DNA from: CALJFL01 sp964590005
Lineage (GTDB): Bacteria; Pseudomonadota; Gammaproteobacteria; Pseudomonadales; Halieaceae
DNA length: 64,000 nucleotides
Direction: 5' to 3'
Assembly (NCBI GenBank): GCA_964590005.1
Contig: CAZPVJ010000002.1
Coordinates: 1-64,000 of the forward strand
A model generated the notes under the pieces. It had not been told where the DNA came from and searched no databases. It saw only the letters and a list, made by a program, of their open reading frames with translations. Position numbers and translations under genes: made by a program. This document shows, in pieces, positions 53,716 through 63,204 of this stretch. Within the stretch, counting starts at the first letter, position 1; every line of letters starts with the position of its first letter.

Positions 53716-53750
53716 CTTGCGGATCGCTTTTTTGGTGGCCACATCTCGTA

Positions 53751-53756
53751 TATAAT
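53751..53756 (+). promoter_or_regulatory. -10 box for the cytochrome c genes
   Basis: Exact TATAAT, 79 bases before the c5-like cytochrome start; upstream only a T-rich stretch (ctttttt) at -35 distance. It lies within the engB divergent region. Confidence 0.35.
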
Positions 53757-53834
53757 GCCACAGCTTTTTTCGACTGTTATCAATTGCTTGCGGCGACTCG
53801 CCGCAAACCTGAACTAAGAGATCCGAGGTCCCTG

Positions 53835-54128
53835 ATGAAGAAGCTGTTAATTCTGGCCTGTACTTTTTTTGCTGCGACTGCGTTGGCAGAGCCTGATATG
53901 GACAAATACAACAAGAGCTGCGCTGTGTGTCATGCTTCCGGCGCGGCCAATGCGCCAAAAACCGGTGATGCCACTGCCTGGGAGCCACGCATGGCGAAGG
54001 GCATGGATGTGCTGGTGCAAGCCGTCGAGAACGGCCTCAACGCGATGCCGCCAAAGGGAATGTGCTTTGACTGCTCTGCGGACGATTACAAGGCCCTGAT
54101 CGAATACATGGCCAAGCCTGCGAGCTAA
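53835..54128 (+). CDS. Cytochrome c5-like periplasmic monoheme protein
   Basis: 97 residues from the ATG at 53835 (GAGG at 53825-53828). Signal peptide MKKLLILACTFFAATALA, one heme site CAVCH, and a C-terminal CFDC pair with an axial Met in NAMPPKGM, typical of cytochrome c5. Electron carrier. Followed by cytochrome c4, the same pair as beside engB in Pseudomonas. Confidence 0.9.
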   Translation: MKKLLILACTFFAATALAEPDMDKYNKSCAVCHASGAANAPKTGDATAWEPRMAKGMDVLVQAVENGLNAMPPKGMCFDCSADDYKALIEYMAKPAS

Positions 54129-54161
54129 GCCTTTCTGCTCGACTAATCACCTGGAAAGACA

Positions 54162-54797
54162 ATGAACAGATCTGTTATGACCTTTGCCCTTCTTCTGGGC
54201 GTCTCACAGCTGGCACACTCGGCCGAAGTCACCCTGTCGGGGGATGCTGCTGCGGGCAAAGACAAGGCGGTGACCTGTAGCGCCTGCCACGGCGCCGATG
54301 GTAATAGCGCAGCCCCGACTTTTCCCAAGCTTGCGGGCCAGGGAGAGAAATACCTGCAAAAGCAAATGCGGGACATTCGCGATGGCGCAAGGCCCGTGCC
54401 GACCATGGTGGGCCAGGTAGACAATATGTCTGACCAGGACCTCGCTGATATTGCTGCGTTTTATGCAGGCCAGCCGGCATCCGGTGGCCAGACTGATCCT
54501 GAATTGTTGGCCCTGGGACAGAAAATCTATCGCAGTGGCGTGATGGAGCGTAATGTAGCCGCTTGCACCGCCTGTCATTCGCCCACGGGTAAAGGCAATG
54601 CACCTGCCGGTTTTCCCGCCCTCGCTGGTCAACATGCGGAGTACACGGCAGCGCAATTACGTAATTATCGCAAGGGCTACGAAGACGAGACTGGCCGCAC
54701 CAATGACGGTGACAGCAAGATTATGCGGACCACGGCTTTCGGCCTGAGTGATATGGAAATCGACGCAGTGGCCAGCTATGTTGCGGGATTGAAATAA
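54162..54797 (+). CDS. Cytochrome c4, diheme
   Basis: 211 residues. Signal peptide, then two homologous cytochrome c domains: CSACHGADGNS in the first half and CTACHSPTGKGN in the second, each with the expected axial Met region. Periplasmic electron donor, plausible partner for the caa3 oxidase encoded 8 kb upstream. Confidence 0.94.
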   Translation: MNRSVMTFALLLGVSQLAHSAEVTLSGDAAAGKDKAVTCSACHGADGNSAAPTFPKLAGQGEKYLQKQMRDIRDGARPVPTMVGQVDNMSDQDLADIAAFYAGQPASGGQTDPELLALGQKIYRSGVMERNVAACTACHSPTGKGNAPAGFPALAGQHAEYTAAQLRNYRKGYEDETGRTNDGDSKIMRTTAFGLSDMEIDAVASYVAGLK

Positions 54798-54816
54798 GTC
54801 CCTGGGTTATGAAACT

Positions 54817-54840
54817 AAGGTGGTTTAGGCCACCTTTTTT
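54817..54840 (+). terminator. Terminator after the cytochrome c4 gene
   Basis: AAGGTGG (54817-54823) pairs with CCACCTT (54830-54836) around a 6-base loop, then T's to 54840. Confidence 0.75.
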
Positions 54841-54905
54841 ATGCCTGATGAAACAAGCCGCCTGAATTACTGTCTCAAAGTGAGACTGAATTGATGGAGA
54901 AAAAC

Positions 54906-55556
54906 ATGTTAAAGCGCCTGTTAATGCCGTTTGCCCTGGTATTTTTGACTCCGCTTTGGGCCTGTGCCCAGGAAGAGCAGAGCTGGGAAGAGGGTAAACA
55001 CTACGACCTTATCACCCCTGCTATCCGTACCGCCGATCCCGCAAAGATCGAGGTGACGGAGTTTTTCTGGTACGGCTGTGGCCACTGTTACAACTTTGAG
55101 CCAGTGATCAGCCAGTGGAAAAAAACCCTGGCGGATGACGTGGTATTTCGCGGATCACCGGCAGCCTGGAATAAGCCTATGGAACTCCACGCCAAGGCGT
55201 ATTACGCGGCCGAGGTTCTCGGTGTGCTCGATACCATGCACCTGGTCATCTTCCAGGCCATGAACGTTGACCGTAAGCGGCTTTCCTCGGAGGCTGAAAT
55301 CGCCGAACTGTTCGCAGAGCATGGCGTCAGTGCTGAAGATTTCTCCAAAGCGTTCAACTCCTTTGGTGTCGGCAGCCAGGCTCGCCAGGCGTCTGCCAAC
55401 GCCCGCGCCGCAAAAATCACTGGTACGCCGGAAATGATGGTCAACGGTAAGTACCGTATAAGCACCCGAAAGGTTGGCAGTCAGGCCAATATGCTGAAGC
55501 TGGCGGATTTCTTGATCGAGAAGGAGCGCGCAGCGGCCGCGGCCAGTAATAGCTGA
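54906..55556 (+). CDS. dsbA: DsbA-type periplasmic thiol oxidase with CGHC site
   Basis: 216 residues from the ATG at 54906, which GGAGA at 54895-54899 serves well; it opens a signal peptide ending WACA. Active site FFWYGCGHCYNF (CGHC instead of the usual CPHC), the DsbA helical insertion, and the cis-Pro loop GTPEMMV. It introduces disulfides in exported proteins. The dipeptide between the cysteines sets redox potential, and CGHC is the PDI-type form. Confidence 0.92.
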   Translation: MLKRLLMPFALVFLTPLWACAQEEQSWEEGKHYDLITPAIRTADPAKIEVTEFFWYGCGHCYNFEPVISQWKKTLADDVVFRGSPAAWNKPMELHAKAYYAAEVLGVLDTMHLVIFQAMNVDRKRLSSEAEIAELFAEHGVSAEDFSKAFNSFGVGSQARQASANARAAKITGTPEMMVNGKYRISTRKVGSQANMLKLADFLIEKERAAAAASNS

Positions 55557-55597
55557 TAGCGGTTTTGTTGTATCCCCAGGGTATGGGGGTTGGCGAG

Positions 55598-55621
55598 AAA
55601 GCCCCGATTGTGGGGCTTTTT
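55598..55621. terminator. Bidirectional terminator between dsbA and the cysteine synthase gene
   Basis: AAAGCCCC (55598-55605), loop gattgt, GGGGCTTT (55612-55619) with T's continuing; A's before the stem allow termination from the other strand too. Confidence 0.75.
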
Positions 55622-55622
55622 G

Positions 55623-56630
55623 CTATATGGACAGCCAGTGAGGGACGGGCAGACCCTTGTTTTGCAAGAAGACCGGGTTGAATAGCTTGCTCTGGTATCG
55701 ATTCCCATAGTCACACAAGATCGTCACGATCGTATGCCCCGGTCCCATATGCTGGGCGAGCCTCACGGCGCCGGCAATGTTGATACCAGCGGACCCTCCC
55801 AGGCAAAGCCCCTCGTGCTCCAGTAGGTCAAAGACATAGGGCAGTGCCTCGGCGTCGCTGATCCTGAAGGGTACATCCACCTCTGCTTGGGCAATATTGT
55901 CGGTGACGTGATTAATACCGATGCCCTCGAGCATGGAGCTGCCTTCGCCGGCGTCCAGGTTGCCACTACGGTAGTATTCATACAGTGACGCACCTTCGGG
56001 GTCAGCAAGCCCGATTACGATGTCTTTGTTGACCGCCTTTAGCGCCTGCGACACACCCGCCAGTGTACCGCCGGTACCCACGGCACAGATGAACCCGTCG
56101 ACCTTGCCGACGGTCTGATCCCAGATTTCTACGCCGGTGGTTTCACGGTGAATTTCCATATTGGCCAGGTTGTCGAATTGGCGGGCCCAGACGGCGCCGT
56201 TTTCTTCCCGTTCCGCCAGCTTCTTGGCCAGTCGCTCAGCGGTGTGGATATAGTGGTTTGGGTCACTGTAGGAGGTGGCGCCTACCAGGTGCAGGTCTGC
56301 GCCCAGTAATTCCAGAGAATCTATTTTTTCCTTGCTCTGGGTAACCGGCATCACGACGCTGCTCTTGTACCCCAGTGCATTGGCGATAAGTGTCAGGCCG
56401 ATTCCCGTGTTGCCCGCGGTGCCCTCGACAATACGCCCTCCGGGTTCCAGTTCGCCGGATTTTTCGGCGGCGCGGATGATGCCCAGTGCAGTTCTGTCCT
56501 TGACCGAACCACCAGGGTTGAGAAATTCAGCCTTGCCCAGGATGGTACAGCCGGTTTTCTCCGAAGCCTGGCGGAGGTATAGCAGGGGTGTGTTGCCGAT
56601 CAGGCTGGTTACGTCATGAGCAGCGTGCAA
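55623..56630 (-). CDS. Cysteine synthase A-like PLP enzyme
   Basis: 335 residues, fold type II PLP family. PLP-binding Lys in NPGGSVKDRTA, phosphate/substrate loop EGTAGNTGIGL, and the GTGGTLAGV phosphate cup. Makes cysteine from O-acetylserine and sulfide. Longer than CysK/CysM (about 310), with a C-terminal extension (FLQNKGLPVPHW) seen in the CysK2-like subgroup. Substrate may differ from the housekeeping enzyme. Confidence 0.85.
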   Translation of the reverse strand: MHAAHDVTSLIGNTPLLYLRQASEKTGCTILGKAEFLNPGGSVKDRTALGIIRAAEKSGELEPGGRIVEGTAGNTGIGLTLIANALGYKSSVVMPVTQSKEKIDSLELLGADLHLVGATSYSDPNHYIHTAERLAKKLAEREENGAVWARQFDNLANMEIHRETTGVEIWDQTVGKVDGFICAVGTGGTLAGVSQALKAVNKDIVIGLADPEGASLYEYYRSGNLDAGEGSSMLEGIGINHVTDNIAQAEVDVPFRISDAEALPYVFDLLEHEGLCLGGSAGINIAGAVRLAQHMGPGHTIVTILCDYGNRYQSKLFNPVFLQNKGLPVPHWLSI

Positions 56631-56682
56631 GATCAGGTCTCCGTGCTTGGGCGGGTCAGTATGCCACAGCGCAGCTGGCCGG

Positions 56683-57885
56683 TCAGGCGATCCCGTTCCG
56701 CGACAGGTAGTGCACCCGCAAGCCGAGTAGCACCGCGATAACCGTTATTACAAACATGCCCTGGATCATCGGTACTGGGGTGTCTACCAGGTACCGCCCC
56801 ATTATTGCGGTGGCTGTGGCCGACAGGGTCATCTGGACAAAGCCAAACAACGACGAGGCGGTTCCCGCCATGTGTGGAAAGGGCCGCAAGGCAATGGCCA
56901 TCGAGTGAGGAAGCACCAGCCCCAGCGCCGTCGAGTACGTCACCATGGGAAGTATCAGCGCAAGTATGCTGTCAGCCAGAACGGCGTTAGCCAACCACAT
57001 CACAGCGCAACTCACTGCGGCCAGCACGGTACCCGATAGCATCACCAACTCCGAGGCAAATACTTTACTCAGTGCTGCGCTGATAGCACTGCCCAGGATG
57101 TAGCCGATTACCGAGCTGATAAATATAAAGCCAAAAAACTCCACCGGCATGCCGAACATATTGATAAAAATGAAGCTGGAGGATGACAGGTACACCATCA
57201 GGCCCGCGTAAATCATCGAGGCGGCACTGGCCACGGACAGGAAGTAAGGGTTGACCAGTAGTTCCAGGTAGTTGCGGGCGATACCTGTGGGGTGCAGGCT
57301 CTGTTTTACCGGCAACGTTTCGGCCAGGAAGCGATGAACGAGTAATAGAATTGTTGCTCCGTACAGGGCCAGGAAATAGAAAATACTGGTCCAGGGTAGA
57401 TAGAGCAGCAGCAGGCCACCGATCGCCGGCGCGACTGCGGGCGCAAGTGCCATCAGCATGGCGATGATGGACAGGGCTCGGGCCGCGCGGTCCGGGCCGA
57501 ATACATCTCGAACAATCGTTCTCGCCAGCGTTGGCCCCACACAGGCGCCCACGCCCTGTAAAAACCGGTACCAGAATAACTCGTCGACATGTGTTGCCAG
57601 GGCACAACCAATAGAGGCAATGACAAACAGCAGGGTTCCGGCGATGAGTAGTGGCCGTCGACCAAAGCGGTCCGCCAGGGGCCCGCAGGCGAGATGAAAC
57701 ACCGCAAACCCTGTCAGGTACGCACTCAGGGTGAGGTGCATATGGGCAATGTCTGTATCCAGCGCCACCATCATCTGCGGCATGGCGGGCAGGTACATGT
57801 CGACGGTCAGCGGCCCAAGCGCGACCAGAGCCGCCAGTAGAGCCAGTAGCTTGGGAGAGTCATTGTCTATTCGGGCGGCTGTCAT
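56683..57885 (-). CDS. Bcr/CflA family multidrug efflux MFS transporter
   Basis: 400 residues, twelve membrane segments. Begins with ALVALGPLTVDMYLPAMPQM, a strong signature of the Bcr/CflA drug:H+ antiporters, and has GPLADRFGRRPLLIAG (MFS loop 2-3 motif). Exports bicyclomycin, chloramphenicol or similar in relatives; the substrate here is unknown. Confidence 0.9.
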   Translation of the reverse strand: MTAARIDNDSPKLLALLAALVALGPLTVDMYLPAMPQMMVALDTDIAHMHLTLSAYLTGFAVFHLACGPLADRFGRRPLLIAGTLLFVIASIGCALATHVDELFWYRFLQGVGACVGPTLARTIVRDVFGPDRAARALSIIAMLMALAPAVAPAIGGLLLLYLPWTSIFYFLALYGATILLLVHRFLAETLPVKQSLHPTGIARNYLELLVNPYFLSVASAASMIYAGLMVYLSSSSFIFINMFGMPVEFFGFIFISSVIGYILGSAISAALSKVFASELVMLSGTVLAAVSCAVMWLANAVLADSILALILPMVTYSTALGLVLPHSMAIALRPFPHMAGTASSLFGFVQMTLSATATAIMGRYLVDTPVPMIQGMFVITVIAVLLGLRVHYLSRNGIA

Positions 57886-57944
57886 CAGCCGTCCATGGTA
57901 TCACCGGGTGAACAACCCGGGGCGTGTGAGGTATCCGGGAAAGA

Positions 57945-58724
57945 CTAGTTTTCGAACTTCATGACAACTTTCCACCACAGACCGGGGAACAGGGTGTGCC
58001 AGAGTTGCAGCAGGCGCGCTTCTCCCGGGTAGATAATGTCCTTATTCTTGGCGACGCCCTTGTCGATCGCGTCGACGATTTTTTCAGGGTCCGCGAGCCG
58101 CCCGGATTTCTTTGCTTCGATAATACTGCCCGGGCTGTCGGTGGCCAGCGTCTGGTCAACCAGCGGGGTATTGACCGCGGGGGGACAGACCAGGTGAATG
58201 TTTACCCCGGAATCTCGCAGTTCATTTTGAAGCACCTCCATATAGGTGTTCACCGCCGACTTGGTGGCGCAGTAGGCTCCCATATGGGGCACCATGGCAT
58301 GACCGGCAATCGAACCAAAGGCGATGAACCTGCCTGAATCTCGGGCCAACATACCTGGAAGCACCGCCTTGGCCATGTAGGTTGTACCGAAATAGTTTAT
58401 TCGGAACAATTTCTCCATACCCTCATGGGTCTGGTCCATAAGCTGATGGCTTGGCATAAGGGCCGCAGCGTGCACCACATGATCTATGGGGCCGAGTGAT
58501 TCGATCACCTGGGCTACCTTGGCCTCCACATCGGCAAGGTCAGAGATGTCGCAGGAGAACGGGTGGATGTTGCTACTGTCCGCGGCAGTCTCCGCCAGCC
58601 CGTCGGCATTGACATCAAAGATACCCACCTGGGCCCCGCGCGCTGCCAGCCGTCGAGCGATGATTTGGCCCATACCGCTGGCACCACCCGTTACGAGGGC
58701 CACCTTGCCCGCCATATCCGCCAT
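57945..58724 (-). CDS. Short-chain dehydrogenase/reductase
   Basis: 259 residues from the ATG at 58724 (GGAG nearby); an upstream start at 58826 would add unlikely residues. Rossmann motif VTGGASGMGQ, then GSIAG with the catalytic Ser and the YCATK (Tyr-x3-Lys) catalytic pair. NAD(P)-dependent oxidoreductase. An Asp after beta-2 (GIFDVNADG) favours NAD. Substrate unknown. Divergent from the carboxylesterase gene. Confidence 0.88.
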   Translation of the reverse strand: MADMAGKVALVTGGASGMGQIIARRLAARGAQVGIFDVNADGLAETAADSSNIHPFSCDISDLADVEAKVAQVIESLGPIDHVVHAAALMPSHQLMDQTHEGMEKLFRINYFGTTYMAKAVLPGMLARDSGRFIAFGSIAGHAMVPHMGAYCATKSAVNTYMEVLQNELRDSGVNIHLVCPPAVNTPLVDQTLATDSPGSIIEAKKSGRLADPEKIVDAIDKGVAKNKDIIYPGEARLLQLWHTLFPGLWWKVVMKFEN

Positions 58725-58834
58725 TGTTACTCCAAGTGGACTACACAAATTAGTGATGCTCATAGTGAGATTGGCCCGTTGTGCTCGCAAGACCCGATCC
58801 GGCCAGTTAAAGTTGCAGTTTTTCACGTGCGAGG

Positions 58835-60703
58835 GTGTACGGATTGAACAAAGTATTGCTAGGCGCGGGTGTGGTGCTGGTCGTCGCAGGATTGTCCCTG
58901 GATTGGTGGCTGGGCCGTGAAACCGTTCCGACTGGACCCCAGCCCGATGTCACCAGCCAGCGCTATACCACGTCGGGTCCGATTATTGGGTTTGCCGGCT
59001 CGCACGATACCCTTAACTGGCTCGGTATTCCCTTCGCAGCACCACCCGTTGGCGATCTGCGCTGGCGTGCGCCCCAGCCGCCGATTCCCTGGTCAGAACT
59101 GCGCCCCACGCTGTCTTTTGGCAATATCTGCCCGCAGTTTGCCAGCCTGCTGGACCCCGGAGAGGGCGTAGAGGGCGATTGGGTCGGTGATGAGGATTGC
59201 CTGACCCTTAACGTGTACGCCCCCAGGGTAGAGCCCGGGCAACGCCCCCTGCCTGTAATGGTCTGGATCCACGGTGGCGGCAACACGCTCGGCGCTGGCA
59301 GCAATTACGACATGGCCGAATTCGCGGCAGACCAGCAACTGGTGGTTGTCACCATAAATTACCGCCTTGGTTTGCTGGGCTGGCTTAGCCACCCTGCGTT
59401 GAAGGCAACGGCGCCAAGTCCTCGCGACGCCTCAGGTAACTTCGGGCTGCTTGACATGATTGCAGCCCTGCAATGGGTGCAGAACAACATCGCGAGCTTT
59501 GGCGGTGACCCCGATAGCGTCACGATCGCGGGTGAGTCCGCCGGCGGCAGGAATGTGTATGCGCTGTTGGGCGCGAAGTTTGCCGGCGGGCTTTTTCATC
59601 GGGCCATTGCACAAAGTGGATCGGTGGGTACTTTCGGTTTGCAACGAGCCGAGAACTATCGAGATGACCCCAAACCGGGACACCCTTTCAGTTCCCGCGA
59701 GCTGGGTTTGAGCTGGCTGCTTGAAACCGGGCGCGCGGCAGATAGGGAACAGGCAAGAAAGCTCCAGGACAGCCTGGAAGAGCAGGAGTTATCGACACTG
59801 CTGCGCGATTTGTCTGTGGCAGATATCCTGGCACCGGTGGCGCACGTCCCGGGTGGCCTCTATCGGCCGCCACAGAACTTTCGGGATGGTGCGGTGCTGC
59901 CCGCTGAGCCGTTGATGCAGGCCTTCGCGGATCCGTCGCGCTGGAACAAGGTGCCCCTGATGACGGGAAGCAATCGGGATGAGTACAAGTTGTTTCAACT
60001 GCAGGATCCGTCCTACGTCAAACGCTGGTTCGGGTTGATACCCAGGGTCCGCGACCGGGAACGCTACGAAAGGGACTCGGCTTATCTCAGTGACGGTTGG
60101 AAGGCATTGGCTGTTGATGAAGTTGCGGCGCTGATCAGCGACTCGCGTGTCGATACGCCGGTATTTGCCTATCGTTTCGATTGGGATGAAGGGTCCTCAG
60201 GCTGGTTGCTGGATTTGCCCCTGCTGCTGGGCGCTGCCCACGCCCTGGAGCTCGATTTTCTGTATAGCCCCCTTATCAGCAGCCGCCTGCCAGGGCTTTT
60301 TACTGAGGAGAATGCCGCCGGCAGGCAGTACCTGTCTGCCGCCATGCGCGAATATTGGGCTCAGTTTGCCTACACCGGGGACCCTGCACGTGGACGTAGC
60401 GGCAAACTGCCTCAGTGGCGCTCCTGGGTGGGCTCCGGCGGCCAGTTTATGTTGCTCGACTCTCCGGAAGGTGGCGGGCTGCGGCTTGCCGAACAGCGCG
60501 TCATGGCAGAGGATTTAAAGGAGCGATTGCGGCGTGACACCTCTATCGAGGATCCACGGGAGCGCTGCCGGCTGTACGTGCGCTTGTTTCTCGATACCGG
60601 CGGTTCAGATGATTTCTTTGACGCCGCCGAATACCAGCAGCTGGACTGTGGGGACTTCCCCCCCTGGTCCTTAAGTCGGGCGGTGCAACTGCAAGCAGAT
60701 TAA
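58835..60703 (+). CDS. Carboxylesterase type B family protein
   Basis: 622 residues if starting at GTG 58835; a TTG at 58844 fits the GAGGG at 58831-58835 better, giving 619. N-terminal hydrophobic anchor or signal (LLGAGVVLVVAGLSLDWW), then the alpha/beta hydrolase of the cholinesterase type: oxyanion loop WIHGGGN, nucleophile elbow GESAGG, and a late Glu/His pair. Larger than usual. Hydrolyses esters, probably at the membrane or in the periplasm. Confidence 0.86.
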   Translation: MYGLNKVLLGAGVVLVVAGLSLDWWLGRETVPTGPQPDVTSQRYTTSGPIIGFAGSHDTLNWLGIPFAAPPVGDLRWRAPQPPIPWSELRPTLSFGNICPQFASLLDPGEGVEGDWVGDEDCLTLNVYAPRVEPGQRPLPVMVWIHGGGNTLGAGSNYDMAEFAADQQLVVVTINYRLGLLGWLSHPALKATAPSPRDASGNFGLLDMIAALQWVQNNIASFGGDPDSVTIAGESAGGRNVYALLGAKFAGGLFHRAIAQSGSVGTFGLQRAENYRDDPKPGHPFSSRELGLSWLLETGRAADREQARKLQDSLEEQELSTLLRDLSVADILAPVAHVPGGLYRPPQNFRDGAVLPAEPLMQAFADPSRWNKVPLMTGSNRDEYKLFQLQDPSYVKRWFGLIPRVRDRERYERDSAYLSDGWKALAVDEVAALISDSRVDTPVFAYRFDWDEGSSGWLLDLPLLLGAAHALELDFLYSPLISSRLPGLFTEENAAGRQYLSAAMREYWAQFAYTGDPARGRSGKLPQWRSWVGSGGQFMLLDSPEGGGLRLAEQRVMAEDLKERLRRDTSIEDPRERCRLYVRLFLDTGGSDDFFDAAEYQQLDCGDFPPWSLSRAVQLQAD

Positions 60704-60733
60704 AGCCTAAGAAGCGAGTAAGCGCCCACAAAC

Positions 60734-61216
60734 CTAGTCGCTCAGGTGGTCCAGTGGCAGGGCTGTCTGCTGGATTACCCGGCGCAATTCGAAGCTCGAC
60801 TGTACGCCTGTTACACCCGCTATTCGGGTCAGCCTACCCAGTAGGAACCGCTCGTAGTACTCCATATCCGGGACGACAGCCTTGAGCAGATAGTCGGCCG
60901 CCTGTCCCGTTACCACGGCGCACTCCATGACCTCGGGGTATTTACTGACTTCGGCCTCAAAGGCGTCAAAGCGCTCCGGGGTGTGGCGATCCATGCTGAT
61001 ACTGATCCAGGCAGTCAGTTTTAAGCCCAGTAGCGACTGGTTCAGGAGCGTTACGTGGCCCCGAATCAGTCCGGACTCTTCCAGGCGCTTGACTCTCCGG
61101 GAACAGGGGGTCGGGGATAGGCCGACAGCCTCGGCCAGTTCCAGGTTGGTTATCCTGCCGTCACCTTGCATCACCTCCAGGATTCTGCGGTCTGTCCTGT
61201 CGAGCTTTATTGTCAT
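60734..61216 (-). CDS. Lrp/AsnC family transcriptional regulator
   Basis: 160 residues. N-terminal winged helix-turn-helix (DRTDRRILEVMQGDGRITNLEL, then SPTPCSRRVKRLEESG), C-terminal RAM domain with ligand-binding Gly-rich turn (AVVTGQAADYLL). Responds to amino acids in family members. Divergently placed to leuA, 286 bases apart, so it may regulate that gene or itself. Confidence 0.9.
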   Translation of the reverse strand: MTIKLDRTDRRILEVMQGDGRITNLELAEAVGLSPTPCSRRVKRLEESGLIRGHVTLLNQSLLGLKLTAWISISMDRHTPERFDAFEAEVSKYPEVMECAVVTGQAADYLLKAVVPDMEYYERFLLGRLTRIAGVTGVQSSFELRRVIQQTALPLDHLSD

Positions 61217-61352
61217 ATTGCAGAGTTTCCCTACGTCATGGAAGCGGTCGATAGTGGTGATTTTAACTAAAAATATCTATATATACGATTTTATTCACTA
61301 TATAGATTGAAAAAGGGGCGATATTAGCAATCATTCACTCCTGGTAGAGCGC

Positions 61353-61358
61353 TATACT
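61353..61358 (+). promoter_or_regulatory. Candidate -10 box in the lrp-leuA divergent region
   Basis: TATACT, about 145 bases before leuA. Upstream is an A/T-rich block (about 61266-61310) containing ctatatag and tatatata palindromes, a typical landing place for Lrp-type regulators and probably also holding the minus-strand promoter. No Leu-codon-rich leader peptide or T-box is seen. Confidence 0.35.
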
Positions 61359-61502
61359 ATCGCCCTGGCTGTCAGTGTCACCTGGCGTGAAGCTCCGATT
61401 ACCGTCAGAGCCCAGCGCAGCGCAAAGCCTCACAAGGGCATGCCCCCGGGAAACCGGACAGGTGAAACCAGCCACCTAATTGAGAAATAGCGGAACAATG
61501 CC

Positions 61503-63176
61503 ATGAGCAGATTTGATTACAGTAAATACCCCGCCTTTGAGCCGGTAAAAATGACTGGCCGTCGCTGGCCAGACCGGGTCCTCGACCGGGCTCCACACTG
61601 GTGTAGTGTTGATCTGCGAGACGGAAATCAGGCCCTGATAGAGCCAATGACCGCTGGCCAGAAATCGAGGCTTTGGGATCAATTGCTGAAGATCGGCTTC
61701 AAGGAGATAGAGGTTGGCTTTCCGTCGGCGTCCAGCCATGACTATGATTTCGTTCGCGAACTGATCGACGGCGACCGAATTCCGGATGATGTCACCATAC
61801 AGGTACTGACCCAGGCCCGTCCGGAGTTGATCGAAAAGACTTTCGAATCACTGCGCGGCGTGCGACGGGCCATCGTCCATGTTTACAACTCAACCTCCAC
61901 GGTACAGCGTGAGCAAGTCTTCGGCCTGGGCCGCGAGGGCATTATTGATATCGCGGTGAAGGGCGCTCAGCTGGTGCAGGACTGCGCAGACCGCCACCCG
62001 GAGACGGAGTGGGTGTTTGAGTATTCACCCGAGAGCTTCACGGGAACAGAGCTGGACTTTGCTGTTGAGGTTTGCAATGCCGTCACTGCAGTGTGGCAAC
62101 CGACGCCGGAGAATCCCTGCATTATCAACCTGCCCGCTACAGTGGAAATGAGCACTCCCAATATCTATGCCGATCAGATCGAATGGTTTTGTGACCGGGT
62201 GGAGCGTCGCGACAGCCTGTTGATTTCTCTCCATACCCACAATGACCGAGGCTGTGCTGTCGCCGCGGCGGAACTGGGTGTCCTGGCCGGTGCCGACCGG
62301 ATTGAAGGCACTCTCATGGGCAATGGTGAGCGCACCGGCAACATGGATATCGTCACCATGGGAATGAACCTCTATAGCCAGGGCGTCGATCCAAAGCTTG
62401 ATTTCAGCCAGATGGACGAGATCATCCAGACGGTCAAGGAGTGCACCCAGCTACCTGTACACCCAAGACACCCTTACGCTGGCGAGCTGGTGTTTACCGC
62501 CTTCTCCGGCAGCCACCAGGACGCGATCAAGAAATGCCTGGCCCGCCGTGAAGGCCGCGAGGTATGGGAAGTCGCTTACCTGCCAATAGACCCGGCCGAT
62601 ATTGGCCGTTCCTATCAGGAAGTGATTCGCATCAACAGCCAGTCAGGCAAAGGCGGTATTGCCTATGTGCTGGAGCGTGATTATGGCCTTGAACTGCCGC
62701 GCTGGCTGCAGATTGATTTTAGTGCATCTGTGCAGGCGTTTGCGGAAGAACGCGAAAGCGAGGTTGAGTCCTCCTCGATATTTGAATTGTTTGAGCAAAC
62801 CTATCTCGGTGAGGACAAGCAGTGGCGGCTGGGCGATTACCAGGTGAAGCGCGCTGACGGGATAGACCAACTGACAGTGGAATTGTTGCATAACGGTGTT
62901 GGCCATCAGCTGTCCGGGTCAGGAAACGGCGTTGTGGCTGCATTCGTCGACGCGGTCGCCGGCTTTATCGGTAAGCAGATTGTATTGGTGGAATATAGCG
63001 AACATGCACTTAGCCACAGCGCTGACGCGGAGGCGATTTGCTACATTCAGCTGAACATCGACGGTGATCGCTATTGTGGGGTAGGCCGCAGTCACGACAT
63101 TGTGCAGGCTTCCCTGGACGGCATTCTCGGTGCGATTAATCGCGCCGCGGAACAGGACGCTATTGCCGCAGCCTGA
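61503..63176 (+). CDS. leuA: 2-isopropylmalate synthase, long type
   Basis: 557 residues. DRE-TIM catalytic barrel with LRDGNQALIEPM (metal-binding Asp), LHTHNDRGCAVAAAELG and GNGERTGNMDIVTM, then the C-terminal allosteric LeuA dimer domain. Condenses acetyl-CoA and 2-oxoisovalerate, first committed step to leucine. Length and layout fit the type found in Pseudomonas and actinobacteria. Confidence 0.96.
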   Translation: MSRFDYSKYPAFEPVKMTGRRWPDRVLDRAPHWCSVDLRDGNQALIEPMTAGQKSRLWDQLLKIGFKEIEVGFPSASSHDYDFVRELIDGDRIPDDVTIQVLTQARPELIEKTFESLRGVRRAIVHVYNSTSTVQREQVFGLGREGIIDIAVKGAQLVQDCADRHPETEWVFEYSPESFTGTELDFAVEVCNAVTAVWQPTPENPCIINLPATVEMSTPNIYADQIEWFCDRVERRDSLLISLHTHNDRGCAVAAAELGVLAGADRIEGTLMGNGERTGNMDIVTMGMNLYSQGVDPKLDFSQMDEIIQTVKECTQLPVHPRHPYAGELVFTAFSGSHQDAIKKCLARREGREVWEVAYLPIDPADIGRSYQEVIRINSQSGKGGIAYVLERDYGLELPRWLQIDFSASVQAFAEERESEVESSSIFELFEQTYLGEDKQWRLGDYQVKRADGIDQLTVELLHNGVGHQLSGSGNGVVAAFVDAVAGFIGKQIVLVEYSEHALSHSADAEAICYIQLNIDGDRYCGVGRSHDIVQASLDGILGAINRAAEQDAIAAA

Positions 63177-63204
63177 CAGCGCTCCTGGCCTGGCTTTCCC
63201 ATCA

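Noticed and set aside
53716..53988. N-terminal extension of engB
   Set aside because: Not protein-like, overlaps the divergent cytochrome start and its promoter; engB homologues begin near the ATG at 53715.
61440..61490. Possible 16-codon leader peptide ahead of leuA
   Set aside because: Only one Leu codon, ribosome site too close to the ATG, no attenuator-like alternative hairpins or terminator seen.
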